Shown: piece by piece, positions 10,866 through 21,293 of the stretch
How positions within the stretch are numbered: the stretch's first letter is position 1
Layout: each line of letters begins with the position of its first letter
Assembly (NCBI RefSeq): GCF_020536995.1
Contig: NC_068366.1
Location: 73,069,536-73,133,535 of the forward strand
Direction: 5' to 3'
Source: Dreissena polymorpha
Lineage: Eukaryota > Mollusca > Bivalvia > Myida > Dreissenidae
DNA length: 64,000 nucleotides
The notes under the pieces: generated by a model
What the model saw: the letters and a program-made list of their open reading frames with translations, nothing else
Told to the model about the DNA's origin: nothing
Database searches by the model: none
Position numbers and translations under genes: made by a program

Positions 10866-11224
10866 GCCAGTTTTTTTCGGTAAGAGTGTGTTATGAATTG
10901 GCAATAATAATATACTTGTTGTAAATAACAAACATGTACTGGAATCTCCATAATGTGTCTGATGAGTACAAACTTGTTTGTGTGCTAGTGATATTTCATT
11001 CTAGCAAGTTGGCAGATTTAAAAACAGAATAAACAGGGAAACACCTAAATGATATATTAGTGCCCTCTTTGTTTTTTTGGGTGAGAATATGTTCATGTTC
11101 TGTTTGCAAAAAACACTGTCATGTTGGTGCCAATTGAATGAAATGGCAGAAATCACAAACAATTGTATCCTGAAAATGTTTTGAATTATATAAATTGAGT
11201 TTACAACACTCTTTGTGTAATACG

Positions 11225-11357
11225 ACAGTTGAAGTTTTCAGGTCAGACACAGTTTTTTTAAATGTTTTTTGCAGGTCACACACAGGGTTTTATGTAGTTT
11301 GCAGGTCAGACACAGGGTTTTATGTAGTTTGCAGGTCAGACACAGGGTTTTATGCAG
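11225..11357 (+). repeat. Minisatellite, left block (GTTTGCAGGTCAGACACAGG)
   Basis: A unit of about 30-33 bp (GGTTTTATGTAGTTTGCAGG, then TCAGACACA) repeats about four times. The same minisatellite resumes at about 12000. Confidence 0.85.
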
Positions 11358-11998
11358 TTCTTCTTCCTCTTCTGGTACAGCACTCCTTCAAAATAGAATA
11401 TTTTGTGCCAGTGCCTATTAGTTAAGGGGTGAAAACTGTACAATAGGTGCTCAGTTGGGTGTTAGTTTAAAATTATTTACATTGTAAGTGTTTACAGGTG
11501 AATAAGGGGGACAATGACGGCCACATAAGTAAGGGTTTTGAATACTTCTACTGTGGCTGCCTCATGTATGTGGGGAGGTAGTGAATTCTATTGTATACCT
11601 GATCTTGGGTAGAATGAGAATTTATAAGTCTTTTGAAGTTTGTATGTGTCTAAATAATAAGTCTGGATCGGCGGTCAACAGGAACACTATTATCTGGAGG
11701 AGTGATGGCAACTAAGTGGTGGGTAATTTTATATAACATGATAAGACAAACTTTTGTTCTGCATGTTTCAAGAGTGGGCCAATTCAGGGCGTCTATCGTA
11801 GTTTAATGAGCTGGTGTTGTGGTATCTGATTGTTATGAATCTGGTCACATGTCTTTGTACTTTTTCCAGTTGATTTATTTGAGCTTGTGGGTCCCAGACA
11901 CTGGATGAATATTCTAATTTAATTTTAGTTAACTATTGCTTTGTAAGCATGATCTTTAACTTTTGATGGGCTAATTTTTAGGTTGCGGTGGAGAAATC
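11358..11998 (-). mobile_element. LINE 3' fragment (Jockey/CR1-like reverse transcriptase tail), inserted in a minisatellite
   Basis: On the minus strand, translation gives VWDPQAQINQLEKVQRHVTR followed by FITIRYHNTSSLNYDRRPEL. Frame changes then separate this from CRTKVCLIMLYKI and NSLP-type words. This is the familiar conserved tail after the reverse transcriptase domain of Jockey/CR1-type LINEs. The 3' end carries AGAAGAGGAAGAAGAA next to the minisatellite. The copy is 5'-truncated and has stops and frameshifts, so it is not functional. The flanks GGGTTTTATGCAGTT and GGGTTTTATGTAGTT could be the target duplication or simply minisatellite units. Confidence 0.72.
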
Positions 11999-11999
11999 C

Positions 12000-12395
12000 T
12001 AGGGTTTTATGTAGTTTGCAGGTCAGACACAGGATCTAATGTAGTTTGCAGTCACACACAGGGTTTTATGTAGTTTGCAGGTCAGACACAGGATTTAATG
12101 TAGTTTGCAGTCACACACAGGGTTTAATGTAGTTTGCAGGCCACACACTCACACACAGGGTTTTATGTAGTTTGCAGTCACACACACAGGATTTAAAGTA
12201 GTTTGCAGTCACACACAGTGTTTTATGTAGTTTGCAGGTCACACACACACAGGATGTAATGTAGTTTGCAGTCACATACAGGGTTTTATGTAGTTTGCAG
12301 GTCAGACACAGGATTTAATGTAGTTTGCAGTCACACACATGGTTTTATGTAGTTTGCAGGTCACACACACACACACAGGGTTTTATGTATTTTGC
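12000..12395 (+). repeat. Minisatellite, right block with CACACA tracts
   Basis: About a dozen units of GGTTTTATGTAGTTTGCAGG or GGATTTAATGTAGTTTGCAG alternate with CACACACA runs. It is the same family as 11225-11357. Confidence 0.85.
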
Positions 12396-12419
12396 GGGTC
12401 AGTCTTCGACACAGGGGCC

Positions 12420-12885
12420 AAAGCCCGGGGGTAACTTCCTATATACGGGTATATAGGGGTGTGCCGATTTTTTTGGGTGTGTTTTTCAACTAAAATTATA
12501 GATATGGGTATGGTTTTGATCCTCTTAGTATAGATATGGGTGTTGATATCAGAAATTTGCTTGTATATAAATGCATATAGATTTGAAAGTATCAGTATCA
12601 AAATGGGTATGATAAATGTCATTCTTTTATATAAATGGGTATCAATCAGTAGCGAGAAAGATGCAGATTAATTTAACTGTTTTTATCTGTTGCTTGAAAT
12701 GTGTCCACTTTATCAAATTCTAGTACTGAAATGGGTCCAGTTTATCAAAATTCTTGTATTGAAATGGGTCCACTTTCTCAATGGATGATCGTATACAAAT
12801 GGGTCTGCTTTTTCAAAAATCTTGTATCAAAAAGGGTCTACTTTATCAGAGTTCCGGTATAAGAATGTGTCACATTTCGGAAGTC
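12420..12885 (+). repeat. Degenerate ATGGGT(CC) repeats
   Basis: First TATAGATATGGGTAT-type units occur (12430-12640). Units of about 45 bp then follow, with GAAATGGGTCCACTTTATCA (12690-12850). Both grade into each other and look like one decayed tandem family. Confidence 0.6.
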
Positions 12886-13730
12886 TCAGGACGTTTCGTG
12901 CCACTACCAGTTCGTGCCACTGATATTTGTGTTGAAAAGGGGTAGACGTTTCGTCCCACTGATAATACATAGGTGGATAGGTGTGAATAATACTGTATAG
13001 GTGTGAATAATAACGGGATGTATATTAATGTAGTAAATTACAACAGTGTTCAGTGTTCACAATTATATATAATACAATTTAAAATGATTAATTGTTATTA
13101 TAAGATATGTGTGCATAGTTCATAATGTTCAATAAATATAAAACATGAAGTGCTCTTATTTTTATTGAATGCATGATGTTTATGTATTACATTTTAACAT
13201 AATTTTAAAGTATGAATTAATAATAATACGATTTATTCAATAAAGAAATAATAAAATTGTGTTGGTCATTTACTTTAATAAGAAAGCTTATGCTTTACTA
13301 GCGACATGCAAACTGTAAATTAGCAGCATGTGCCTTAAGTGATTTGCAAATGCCAGATTAAACTTAGTGCGACAATGAGGATGTGTGTTTCACTAGAACC
13401 ACCGCATTTACCTGAAGGGGGCAAACAAGGGCCTCGCCACGGCATAAACGGCAAAGGGCGATAAGTTCCTCTTCTTAAGGGAACTGATTACCTTGTTGTA
13501 TCTGCTGTGCGATCACATCATTCCCGACTGCGATATAGTTGTTTATTAATATAAAAATATTGTTTAATTTATTCCGTTATACCTTCACAAAACTGGCATA
13601 GTACTTTGAAAAAATGTGACATGATGTACCGAATGTTGTTATTAGCTAATAACAATTGAATAGTATTTAGGTCGGAGGTCCACTTCTGAATGTGATGCTC
13701 TACATGAAATGAACGCGATTCAGAGGATCA

Positions 13731-13943
13731 ATGATGTGGCAACAGAAAAATTGTGTCTATCGCCAGACAGTGAAAACAAACATCGACGTTGAAGGTTTTT
13801 TATTTGTTTTTTTTATGGGCATATGGAACAAATATGAAGACGGCAAAATGACAACGACGCACCTACGGAGGATATGCACTCACATCAAAGGCCTGGGACC
13901 GGACACAACACATGACCAGATAATGTATAATGTAAAAAAGTAA
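13731..13943 (+). pseudogene. Short open frame inside the long-TIR element
   Basis: A frame of 70 codons contains GIWNKYEDGKMTTTHLRRIC and GLGPDTTHDQIMYNV, with plausible composition in its second half. Neighbouring frames (DALHEMNAIQRINDVATEKL) also look coding-like, which suggests a decayed transposon gene. I do not recognise it. Confidence 0.25.
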
Positions 13944-14300
13944 AATAAATCTTACAATGAAATATATCTTGTGATGTTTCTTGATGTTACTGGTATTGTA
14001 AATATTGTCAATTTATTGAAAATGTTTGAATATATCTATGTAATCACTCACGATATTGTAAATGTTTTATATGAAACATGTACACTCTTAAATACATTTT
14101 TTTATGTCTTATATACCTTGAAATCGCTTAAAAAGTATGTAAAGAATACATTTAACCTGAATAAATAAATCTTGAAAGAAAACAATTATGTTTTTACGTT
14201 GCACAGAGGTGACAATCAAAGGTGTAAAAGTTTCCCGTTAAGATTCACACCTGTACGGTATTATTCACACCTACCGGCCTATATATTATCAGTGGGACGA

Positions 14301-14615
14301 AAGGTCCAATGCCGTAGCAGATCCGTGGTCTAGTGGTAAAACATTGGCTTCACAATCCAGAGATCGCTGGTTCCATCCCCCGCTGCACCTAACCCACTAA
14401 CTCGTCTTTCGCATGAGACGTTAAACCGAGGTGCAGTGTACTAGGTGCTATACACCGGGCACTAAAAGACCCAGGGTCACCTCTGGAACGGGGTGTCTCC
14501 TGTATCTTGCACTATCCCCTGTAACCAACTAACACGTCTTTCTGGGGGCGATAGCAATATGGGAGACAATTCCAGTGCACTCAATAAAAAATAATGAAGA
14601 AGAAGGTCCAATGCC
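14301..14615 (+). mobile_element. tRNA-derived SINE with 13-bp target-site duplication
   Basis: The body is 14314-14602. The head is tRNA-like: an A-box-like TGGTCTAGTGGT and a B-box-like GGTTCCATCCC about 35 bp apart. Next comes a conserved-looking middle (GCATGAGACGTTAAACCGAG), and the 3' end is AATAATGAAGAAG. The perfect duplication AAGGTCCAATGCC lies at 14301-14313 and 14603-14615. The GACGTTAAACCGAGG core resembles the central domain shared by many mollusc SINEs. It is not a tRNA gene. Confidence 0.88.
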
Positions 14616-14694
14616 TCCCTACACAAATATCAGTGGCACAAACTGGTAGTGGCACGTAACGTCCATCACACAAGAGTTGAAGAGATTCATGTGA

Positions 14695-15180
14695 GCATCC
14701 GTCCACAGGCAGCAGTATCATAAATTTGCCCCCCCCCCCCGACCCTACCCTACCCCCCCCCCCACCCCCAAATTTAATTGAATATTTAAGTTATTAGCCA
14801 AGCAGGAGATCGGTTAGTTGTGTAATCACGTTGCTTTTACTGTCTTTTAACGAATCCAGTTGCATTTTGTCGGCAACTGCATGGGAACATGTGTGTTTTC
14901 GGTGAAAAAGGTCACGTCCAGTGTTCCACAATCTTTCAGCAATAGGCATATAGTACGTTTCATACCTTGTGTATATATAATACATATACGAGGGTTATTT
15001 TTTCATACTGTGTATTTTTGTCAATATTCGTTGTTGAAAAGTCAAACCATACACAATAGGTGTACATTTAACAATCTGGAACCCCTGGGGTAAGCTCGGG
15101 GGGGGGGGGGGGTGTTGGGGGGGGTAGGGTCCCGAAGGGGGGGGGGGCAAATTTATGATACTGCTGCCTGTGCATCCGTC
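14695..15180. mobile_element. TIR element with G/C homopolymer arms and 9-bp target-site duplication
   Basis: The element is 14704-15171. The left arm is ACAGGCAGCAGTATCATAAA, then TTTGC and a run of C. The right arm is a run of G, then GCAAATTTATGATACTGCTG and CCTGT. The flanks are GCATCCGTC at 14695-14703 and 15172-15180. The 9-bp duplication suits Mutator-like elements. Arm interiors contain C- or G-runs of 8-14 bases with TACCC/GGGTA spacers. Homopolymer lengths here are the least reliable bases in the window. Confidence 0.85.
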
Positions 15181-15290
15181 AAGACAAAACTTTGTGTGTT
15201 TGTGTTTTTAGACATGTTTTAAATTTTGTAATAAATCCCTATACTTCTTAACAATCTATTTATCCCTATCCCAATTAATATTTAACAATA

Positions 15291-15362
15291 ATGACTTTTT
15301 CACTTTCATTTTGTGGAATTCAATAATTATTGAATTCCACAAAATGAAAGTGAAAAAGTCAT
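15291..15362. repeat. Perfect 72-bp palindrome
   Basis: ATGACTTTTTCACTTTCATT ... GGAATTCAATAA is followed immediately by its exact complement. The arms are 36 bp with no spacer and no mismatch. It could extrude as a cruciform. It may be a very young foldback or an assembly artefact. Confidence 0.92.
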
Positions 15363-15410
15363 GATAGCATGTTTCATTTCGATTTAATTCGCATAACTAC
15401 GTGATCACCA

Positions 15411-16045
15411 ATGAATACTTTAAAAAAACTTTTTGCCTCTGTATACTTTTCCTTCTCTATGATCTTCGTTCGCTCACAAAAAAAAACACACTTTTTCATT
15501 ACCTTTATACTTTTTTGTAAACTGGTCAATACTTTGGATGTAGAACGTGTTTCGGACAAGCCGGATGTTTACAAATATCTTTGCTATATAAAGCAGTGTT
15601 TATTGGATACTATGGAGACGCAGGTGCTCGACGAAAGGTTAAATACCACTTACTTTTTATTTACAACCACTTTACTTAGCGATCTCCATGCAGCGTTGTC
15701 ATTCCCTGCTCTCACATGCATGAGAGCACAGGGGCCAGTAAAAAAAGTATATACTCAGTATACTTTGGTTGAAGAACGTGTTTCGGACAAGCCGACAAAC
15801 GATATTTTGCGCGACGCACAAAGCGATACACGATATTTTATTATTCAAATATTACCAATATTATACGAATCTCGTGTATCGCGGTCTAATTTCAAACCGC
15901 AACACACGACACATGAAGCGATACTCTATATTTTGCGCGATACACAAAGCGACACGCGATATTTCTACTACAAATGCTGGCTCAACTTTTAAGAAATAAC
16001 ACGATACACAACTCGCATGACCCAGTTGACAGTGATCATGCTGTC
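15411..16045. repeat. Region with internal duplications (GCGCGATACACAAAGCG)
   Basis: GAACGTGTTTCGGACAAGCC occurs at 15543 and 15774. TATTTTGCGCGA followed by CACAAAGCGA occurs at about 15803 and 15929. A 193-codon open frame crosses it, but the repeated words in different contexts and the lack of any domain argue against a gene. Confidence 0.5.
15970..16045. repeat. Left member of an inverted repeat pair
   Basis: ACAAATGCTGGCTCAACTTT, then AAGAAATAACACGATACACA and CCCAGTTGACAGTGATCATG, are found inverted at 18923-19000 with about 95 per cent agreement by eye in the core. The pair is about 2.9 kb apart. Confidence 0.8.
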
Positions 16046-17055
16046 TTTAAGACTGAAATCTTCACGGAGTAAAGGGCAACTTCCCTACAAAGTTCATGTG
16101 GTTCGATACCATAATTCAATAAAACGTATGAAAAAACATTATTACCGTTCTTGTCGTTACATTCTGCATCAAGACTAACTGTCCAGCGCCGTTTGAAACC
16201 TTTGTTTACATACATTTCAACTAACTGACATTTTAAACATTCACGATTTCGACATTGTTAAATCACGCGTAACGAGACTGCCGAGATAACGCGAGATTAA
16301 GGGTTCGGGGGGGGGGGGGTTCTGCCAGTATTCGCTCTACAGTATACACACCTTACCTATCCGCTATATTGACTTTATAAATAAAATAAAAGCGATAAAT
16401 TGCCGATTTGTAACTTATAAAAGCAATCTTTATTTTTATTATAACGTTCAACGAACATCTGCTCGATAATAGTTCAGTACCATTGTAATTAACGGCGCCG
16501 TAATTAACTACTGACAAAAATAACATGATCATACCTTACTGTACGGTTTGCAGAAACCTGTCAGAAATTAAAACAACTCCAGACTCGTATAATTTTTGAG
16601 TGCAAGTTAATTTAAACACACCCACTTATTAAAAATTAAACCTTTTTTATATTAGCTAATTTTTCTAAATTTTCAGAAATAAAAACCAATTGGTATTTGC
16701 ACATTTCAGTAAACCTAAGACTACTTTATTGTTAAATATGTTTGATTTGTAAATTGTATAATAAATTAATAATCTATATATTTTTATTAGTTCTGTTGCA
16801 AGCCTAATTTAAGTTAAATATGTTTGATTTGTAAATTGTATAATAATCCATATATTTTTATTAGTTCTGTTGCAAGCCTAACTTGTGTTTTTAAAATACA
16901 TAAAAATCATATTGTTGACAACTATAATATTATTTAAGATCATTATTAAGCAAAAGTAAGTCCCCCAAATCATATCAAATCAAATAAATATTTATTTATT
17001 GTCGGTATGGTATACAAACATTATAACTTAAGCTATGAATAGCTTTTGACCGACA
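16046..17055. other. Non-coding, with a local duplication
   Basis: TTAAATATGTTTGATTTGTA ... TTCTGTTGCAAGCCTAA occurs twice in tandem (about 16731-16810 and 16814-16882). A poly-G run lies at about 16308. No gene seen. Confidence 0.55.
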
Positions 17056-17059
17056 GCTT

Positions 17060-17165
17060 ACCCCGGCCAGCTAAACCGGTAGAGTGCTGATCTCTGACTC
17101 GCTCATGGGTTGGTAAGTTTAAGCCTCAACTCGGGTTCATCTCTTAGAAATAATTACACCTTAGG
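17060..17165 (+). mobile_element. Degenerate tRNA-like SINE head
   Basis: AGCTAAACCGGTAGAGTGCT resembles a tRNA A-box region, and GGTAAGTTTAAGCCTCAACT, about 40 bp downstream, resembles a B box. It cannot fold as an intact tRNA, and no clear tail or duplication was found. Confidence 0.4.
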
Positions 17166-18900
17166 CTACCCTGTCTGTAACCCAAATTGCAGTCGAAGGT
17201 CACCGACATACATGTATCAAATACAATGTATGTGCTTATGTTAACATTTCCTGAAGATTCAACCACTGAGCAGGATAACTAAGTTAACCCCAAATTATTA
17301 ATGAAACAAATTAAATATACTATTAGATGTATTAAACAGACAAACCAACTAGTACCTACTAGTACTTTCATAAGGAACATCATCCATTAACCATCTATAC
17401 TCCCAGGTCTTTTGGCTCTGCTACATCAACAGGAATTAGCGTTGGGTTCATGTTTTCTGTGTTAATCATAGGGATTACAATTTATAATATTTCATCCCAA
17501 CAACAAAATCTTTATAATGATAGTATTCATTTTACAGTCAGGTTTTACTTCTATTAGGTTAAAAACTAAATTGTGACAGTTTTTGAGATGAGCTTGTACC
17601 AAACACACACACACAAGCTCCTGTAAATTATATACACACTTTAATGAGCAAGTATTTGGACTGTCACAGTTATTGCTTGTTGGAATGTCTCAGACTAACC
17701 AGGATATACAAGCAGTCTTCACTTTAGCATTTTTGAACAACTAGCCTGAATCTTTATGCATTAATAGAACAGATTAAAATACCCACTAGCCCGACTATAT
17801 GAATCAGGAAATTTTAATAGCCCAAATTTAATACATTTCACTAGCCCCGGGCTGTTGGGCTAGGGGTTAGCGTCAAGACTGTAAAAGCAATAACAATTCT
17901 TCAAACATTGATCCTTGTCTTGTTTTGAACAAATCTGCCATGACGGGTAGTTAATGGGGATAGCCCAACAAACAGCCAGTTAAGGATGACTGTGATACTG
18001 ATGAAAGTTTCACCAATATGTATATTTAGCCAATGGACATTTGACCAGAGACACTTTATTTAATTCGAAGTAAATGTTTTCTTAGCAGTGTTAATAGTCA
18101 TGTCAACACATCACATGTTATGTTAAATGACTACATGACAACATTGGATGTGTAGCAACTTAAACCACCATCCATTTTATTATATTTCTGAATGTGTAGG
18201 ATATTTTTTAATGTAAGGGTATGAAGTAGACACACATCTGAAGTATCTTTATTTTATTTTTTTCAAAGAAGATAGTTATGTAACTGTGGTGATGTATAAT
18301 ATTAATTGCAAGAGTAAATAACATTCCAGGTGTAGAATTCTTGAGCTTCATGCAGAATGAGATACAGTATTCCAGTTTCTGACTTCTGTTGACACTGTGA
18401 TGTTCCTGAAAAAAAAGGTTTCTAGAAGTTATAACAATAATCCATTCAATAACATTTAAAGACAGCATAGTTATCTGTTTTAAAATAATTGTTCTTTTCA
18501 AAGAAAAGTATTTTAACAAAGGTAATCAAACTTCTTATTTGCCCAAACGTAACAAATAATATATTTTTCCATACCCCACCCGCTTTTGGCATGTTTCGTT
18601 TTTACCTACTTTAAACACAATAAAATCAAAATAAAGCATAAACATGAACTACAATTAAATCAAAGATACTAAGCTAATAACAAATTACAAAAAAATCATA
18701 CCATATAAGTTTAATAAGTTATATCTGCAAATTATTGGGAAATTATAATTGCATCAACACAGAACTCTATGCAGACGCACTGCAGTAGATGATCGAGTAC
18801 CCCCCCGACCTCACTTAATCCACTCAGAGTTGTCTCCCTTAAAATAATGTCGAAAAGGTCAATACGAGTGATTTCATTGGTCCAATGCGGAGGTGTGTCT
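17166..18900. other. Non-coding, no gene recognised
   Basis: AT-rich sequence with a CA run at 17605-17617 and an ACTAGCCC repeat phrase at 17782-17870. Minus-strand frames here lack splice signals and domains. Confidence 0.45.
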
Positions 18901-18922
18901 TTACAACTGGAGATTTCATTCA

Positions 18923-19003
18923 TTAAGAATGCATGATCACTGTCAACTGGGTAATGCGTGTTGTGTATCGTGTTATTTCTTAAAAGTTGACCCAGCATTT
19001 GTA
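18923..19003. repeat. Right member of an inverted repeat pair
   Basis: Inverted counterpart of 15970-16045. The minus-strand open frame 18732-19184 runs through it and is therefore judged to be repeat-derived. Confidence 0.8.
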
Positions 19004-19029
19004 AAAATATTGCAAGACATATACACCTC

Positions 19030-19845
19030 CAGAAAGGGACACACCGTTTCTCATTCAGCGTTACGGTGTGGAACGTAACGGTGATGACATTCGGGAATTC
19101 TGACAGAACTGATTCCAATTGTATAATTCTCCATTTTTGTCTGATTAATTCCATGTAAAATTTGCGATGTTGTTTGAAAAACAATCAATGATATGAAAAC
19201 GAAGTTTATTCACACCATAATGTGTGTATATATTTGTGCACACCGTTACGATGTTGTCATCATCGTTACTCATTCAGCGTAACGGTGTGGACTGTAACGG
19301 TGATGACATTCAGGCATTTGATCATCCACAAACAGCATGCTACTTGTTTCAAAAACACATTACGCACAAATTATTTTGTGGCATCTTGAATACATAATAT
19401 TTGAAAATCATAAAAGAACAGAAAGTGGAAATAGCAAAGAAGATGGAAGAACGGTGTTGACACTGAATAACAGTACGTTCAAAATTTTACTTACTTTTTG
19501 ATGATTTTCACATTTTTCGTGCTCTGTTTATTGCTTAATTATGACGTAAACGGTTGAAAGAATGTTTACTTTTCGGAAAAAGTTGTATCCCCGTATCATT
19601 CCCGAGCGGTAGATGAAATTTTCTTCGTAACGGTGTCGACTTGAAAAATTACGGACAGATCCATAACTGACCATTTATAAATATTCTGCATATAAAGCTA
19701 CTAAATGTTACTGTTATTAAGTTAAGTTTAAATATATTTAGCTCCATATGGTTGTGTTTTTTTTTAATTTTCGTTTGACATTCTTTTATAAAACAATCAT
19801 GAAAATTACCCTTTAAGAATTCGGACAACACACCGTTACTAAAAT
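19030..19845. repeat. Cluster of ACACCGTTA / TAACGGTGT words
   Basis: A block CTCATTCAGCGT[T]ACGGTGTGG ... GTAACGGTGATGACATTC occurs at about 19050 and 19269. Further ACACCGTTAC or GTAACGGTGT words lie near 19240, 19629 and 19831. The direct block repeat shows duplication; the outer words may be chance or remnants. Confidence 0.55.
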
Positions 19846-21222
19846 ACATGGGGGTTAGTTGCTTCGACAAAGCATAAAACTGCTTTAAGCGTGTGATCTG
19901 CTAAGAACTCTTATCTAATATTGTTAACATATTATTTAACATTGAAACTTATCTCTGTTAATGTCTACCATTTAGATAATTGTTGAATATGGACAGTAAA
20001 TGGAACCTAACCAAATATTCACCCTAAAATCGCGAAATACAATGGCGACATTTGGCCAGAATTTATAAAATTGTAAAGTACACATTTCATTTAAAAAAGA
20101 TAACAGTCGTAACACTGTAGGAGTAAATTTGCTCTGGAAGTGTATTTATCGGGAAATGAAACAAAGATCAGATGAGTCCATTATCAATTCAGAATGCAGC
20201 ATTCATGTTAACATTCAAAATTTTGAAATAGCATCATAACAGCCGATCATAATTTTATAAGGAATGCGTCGCATTATAATCCTATTATAGTCGAAGCGCA
20301 TTTTACGAACAGGATCTGATCTGAGGCCCAGTTTTTCCAATTGCCTGTATTAAAGTTTTTTATGAGTGCGTATTATACGAATATTACAATCCACATCCGT
20401 CCTTCTACGCATAGAAATAATGGTACACATTTCTTAATACAATTTCTTGAAGCGGACACGTGTTGAAGCGGCAAACCCGTTTTCATATCCGTTTACATTT
20501 CAAAATTAATGTCATTTGTTTTGTTGCCAAATTGTTGACATTTATTTAGGACGCTTTCACACTTAGTGGCTTGGTTTTTGAAATCGAGTGATCAGACATA
20601 TACATTTATAAAACAAGTGTCATAAGTCAGGCGTATATTTTTACGAAAGGCCTTTCAACAATGCTCACGGTCCTGCCGTTACATTGCGTCTCCTCGGGTT
20701 TCAGACGTGAAAGGCTTCGACTAGGTGTGACGCGGAGATAATGGCAACTTGATCAATATTTGGCTCTAGGCTTAAGCCCTCTATATGTGGGAACAAATGT
20801 CGACGGTATTTAATTGTACTTTTTGAAAAATATATTTGTAACGTATCTTGGCTATTGACTTATACTGGTAAGATATTCGTTATATTCAAACAGCATTATT
20901 GCGAATTGCGCATACTTTTTACACATTCAACAAAACTTTACCTAAATAACTTTTTTTTAAACGTAAGACAGTAGGATTTATGGCTGCAATAGATTTATTT
21001 TTAGAGAGAGTTTTGAAATAGTGAAGTAACAGGAAGCATTTAGTGCCCTCCTGGATAAGTCTCTGAGGATTGGGCAGGCTGATTAATTAACAGTCGTCAA
21101 GACACAATACTTAATTTCTTAGTACGTAAAACGCTATAGAGCCAGGTTTACCGCGACATGCATTCTTTTCAATATGTTGTGAATTAAATATTGTATAACA
21201 CATTGTTTTCCTTCATTTTCAG
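19846..21222. other. Upstream region of the tetraspanin gene
   Basis: No coding signal. An acceptor (CTTCATTTTCAG, ending 21222) just before the first coding exon implies a non-coding first exon in this stretch. A donor-like TATACTG|GTAAGATAT at 20877/20878 is one candidate end for it. No confident promoter motif. Confidence 0.4.
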
Positions 21223-21293
21223 GACCGGTAACCATGTCGTTTTCACGGAATAGTCCGAAGCTTTTCTTGCTAGCCATCAACTTTCTGTTGTTC
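21223..21293 (+). CDS. Tetraspanin exon with start codon
   Basis: The ATG at 21234 begins MSFSRNSPKLFLLAINFLLF, a short cytosolic head and the first half of TM1. The donor TTC|GTAAGTA is in phase 0. Confidence 0.88.

Larger units (their letters stand above)
12889..14664. mobile_element. Long-TIR DNA transposon (Mutator-like plan), right arm split by a SINE
   Basis: The left arm (12889 to about 13018) begins GGACGTTTCGTGCCACTACC. The right arm, read inverted, begins GGACGTTACGTGCCACTACC at 14664 and ends at about 14233. Both arms contain TTCGTCCCACTGATAAT and AGGTGTGAATAATA. With the SINE removed the arms are both about 130 bp. The interior of about 1.2 kb has only short frames (13684-13780 and 13731-13943, including HLRRICTHIKGLGPD). 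No transposase domain is recognisable, so it is probably non-autonomous or decayed. No convincing target duplication was found. Superfamily assignment rests only on arm length. Confidence 0.75.

Noticed and set aside
10426-10951. Overlapping open frames on both strands
   Set aside because: Translation of the TTTGCGGCAA word repeats.
14314-14390. tRNA gene
   Set aside because: A- and B-box-like sequences are present but the cloverleaf is not intact, and the 13-bp target duplication shows it is a SINE.
15411-15992. 193-codon open frame
   Set aside because: Built on internally duplicated words and adjoining an inverted repeat; no domain, no splice context.
18732-19184. 150-codon minus-strand open frame
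   Set aside because: Overlaps the inverted partner of 15970-16045 and the ACGGTGTGG repeat block, so repeat-derived.
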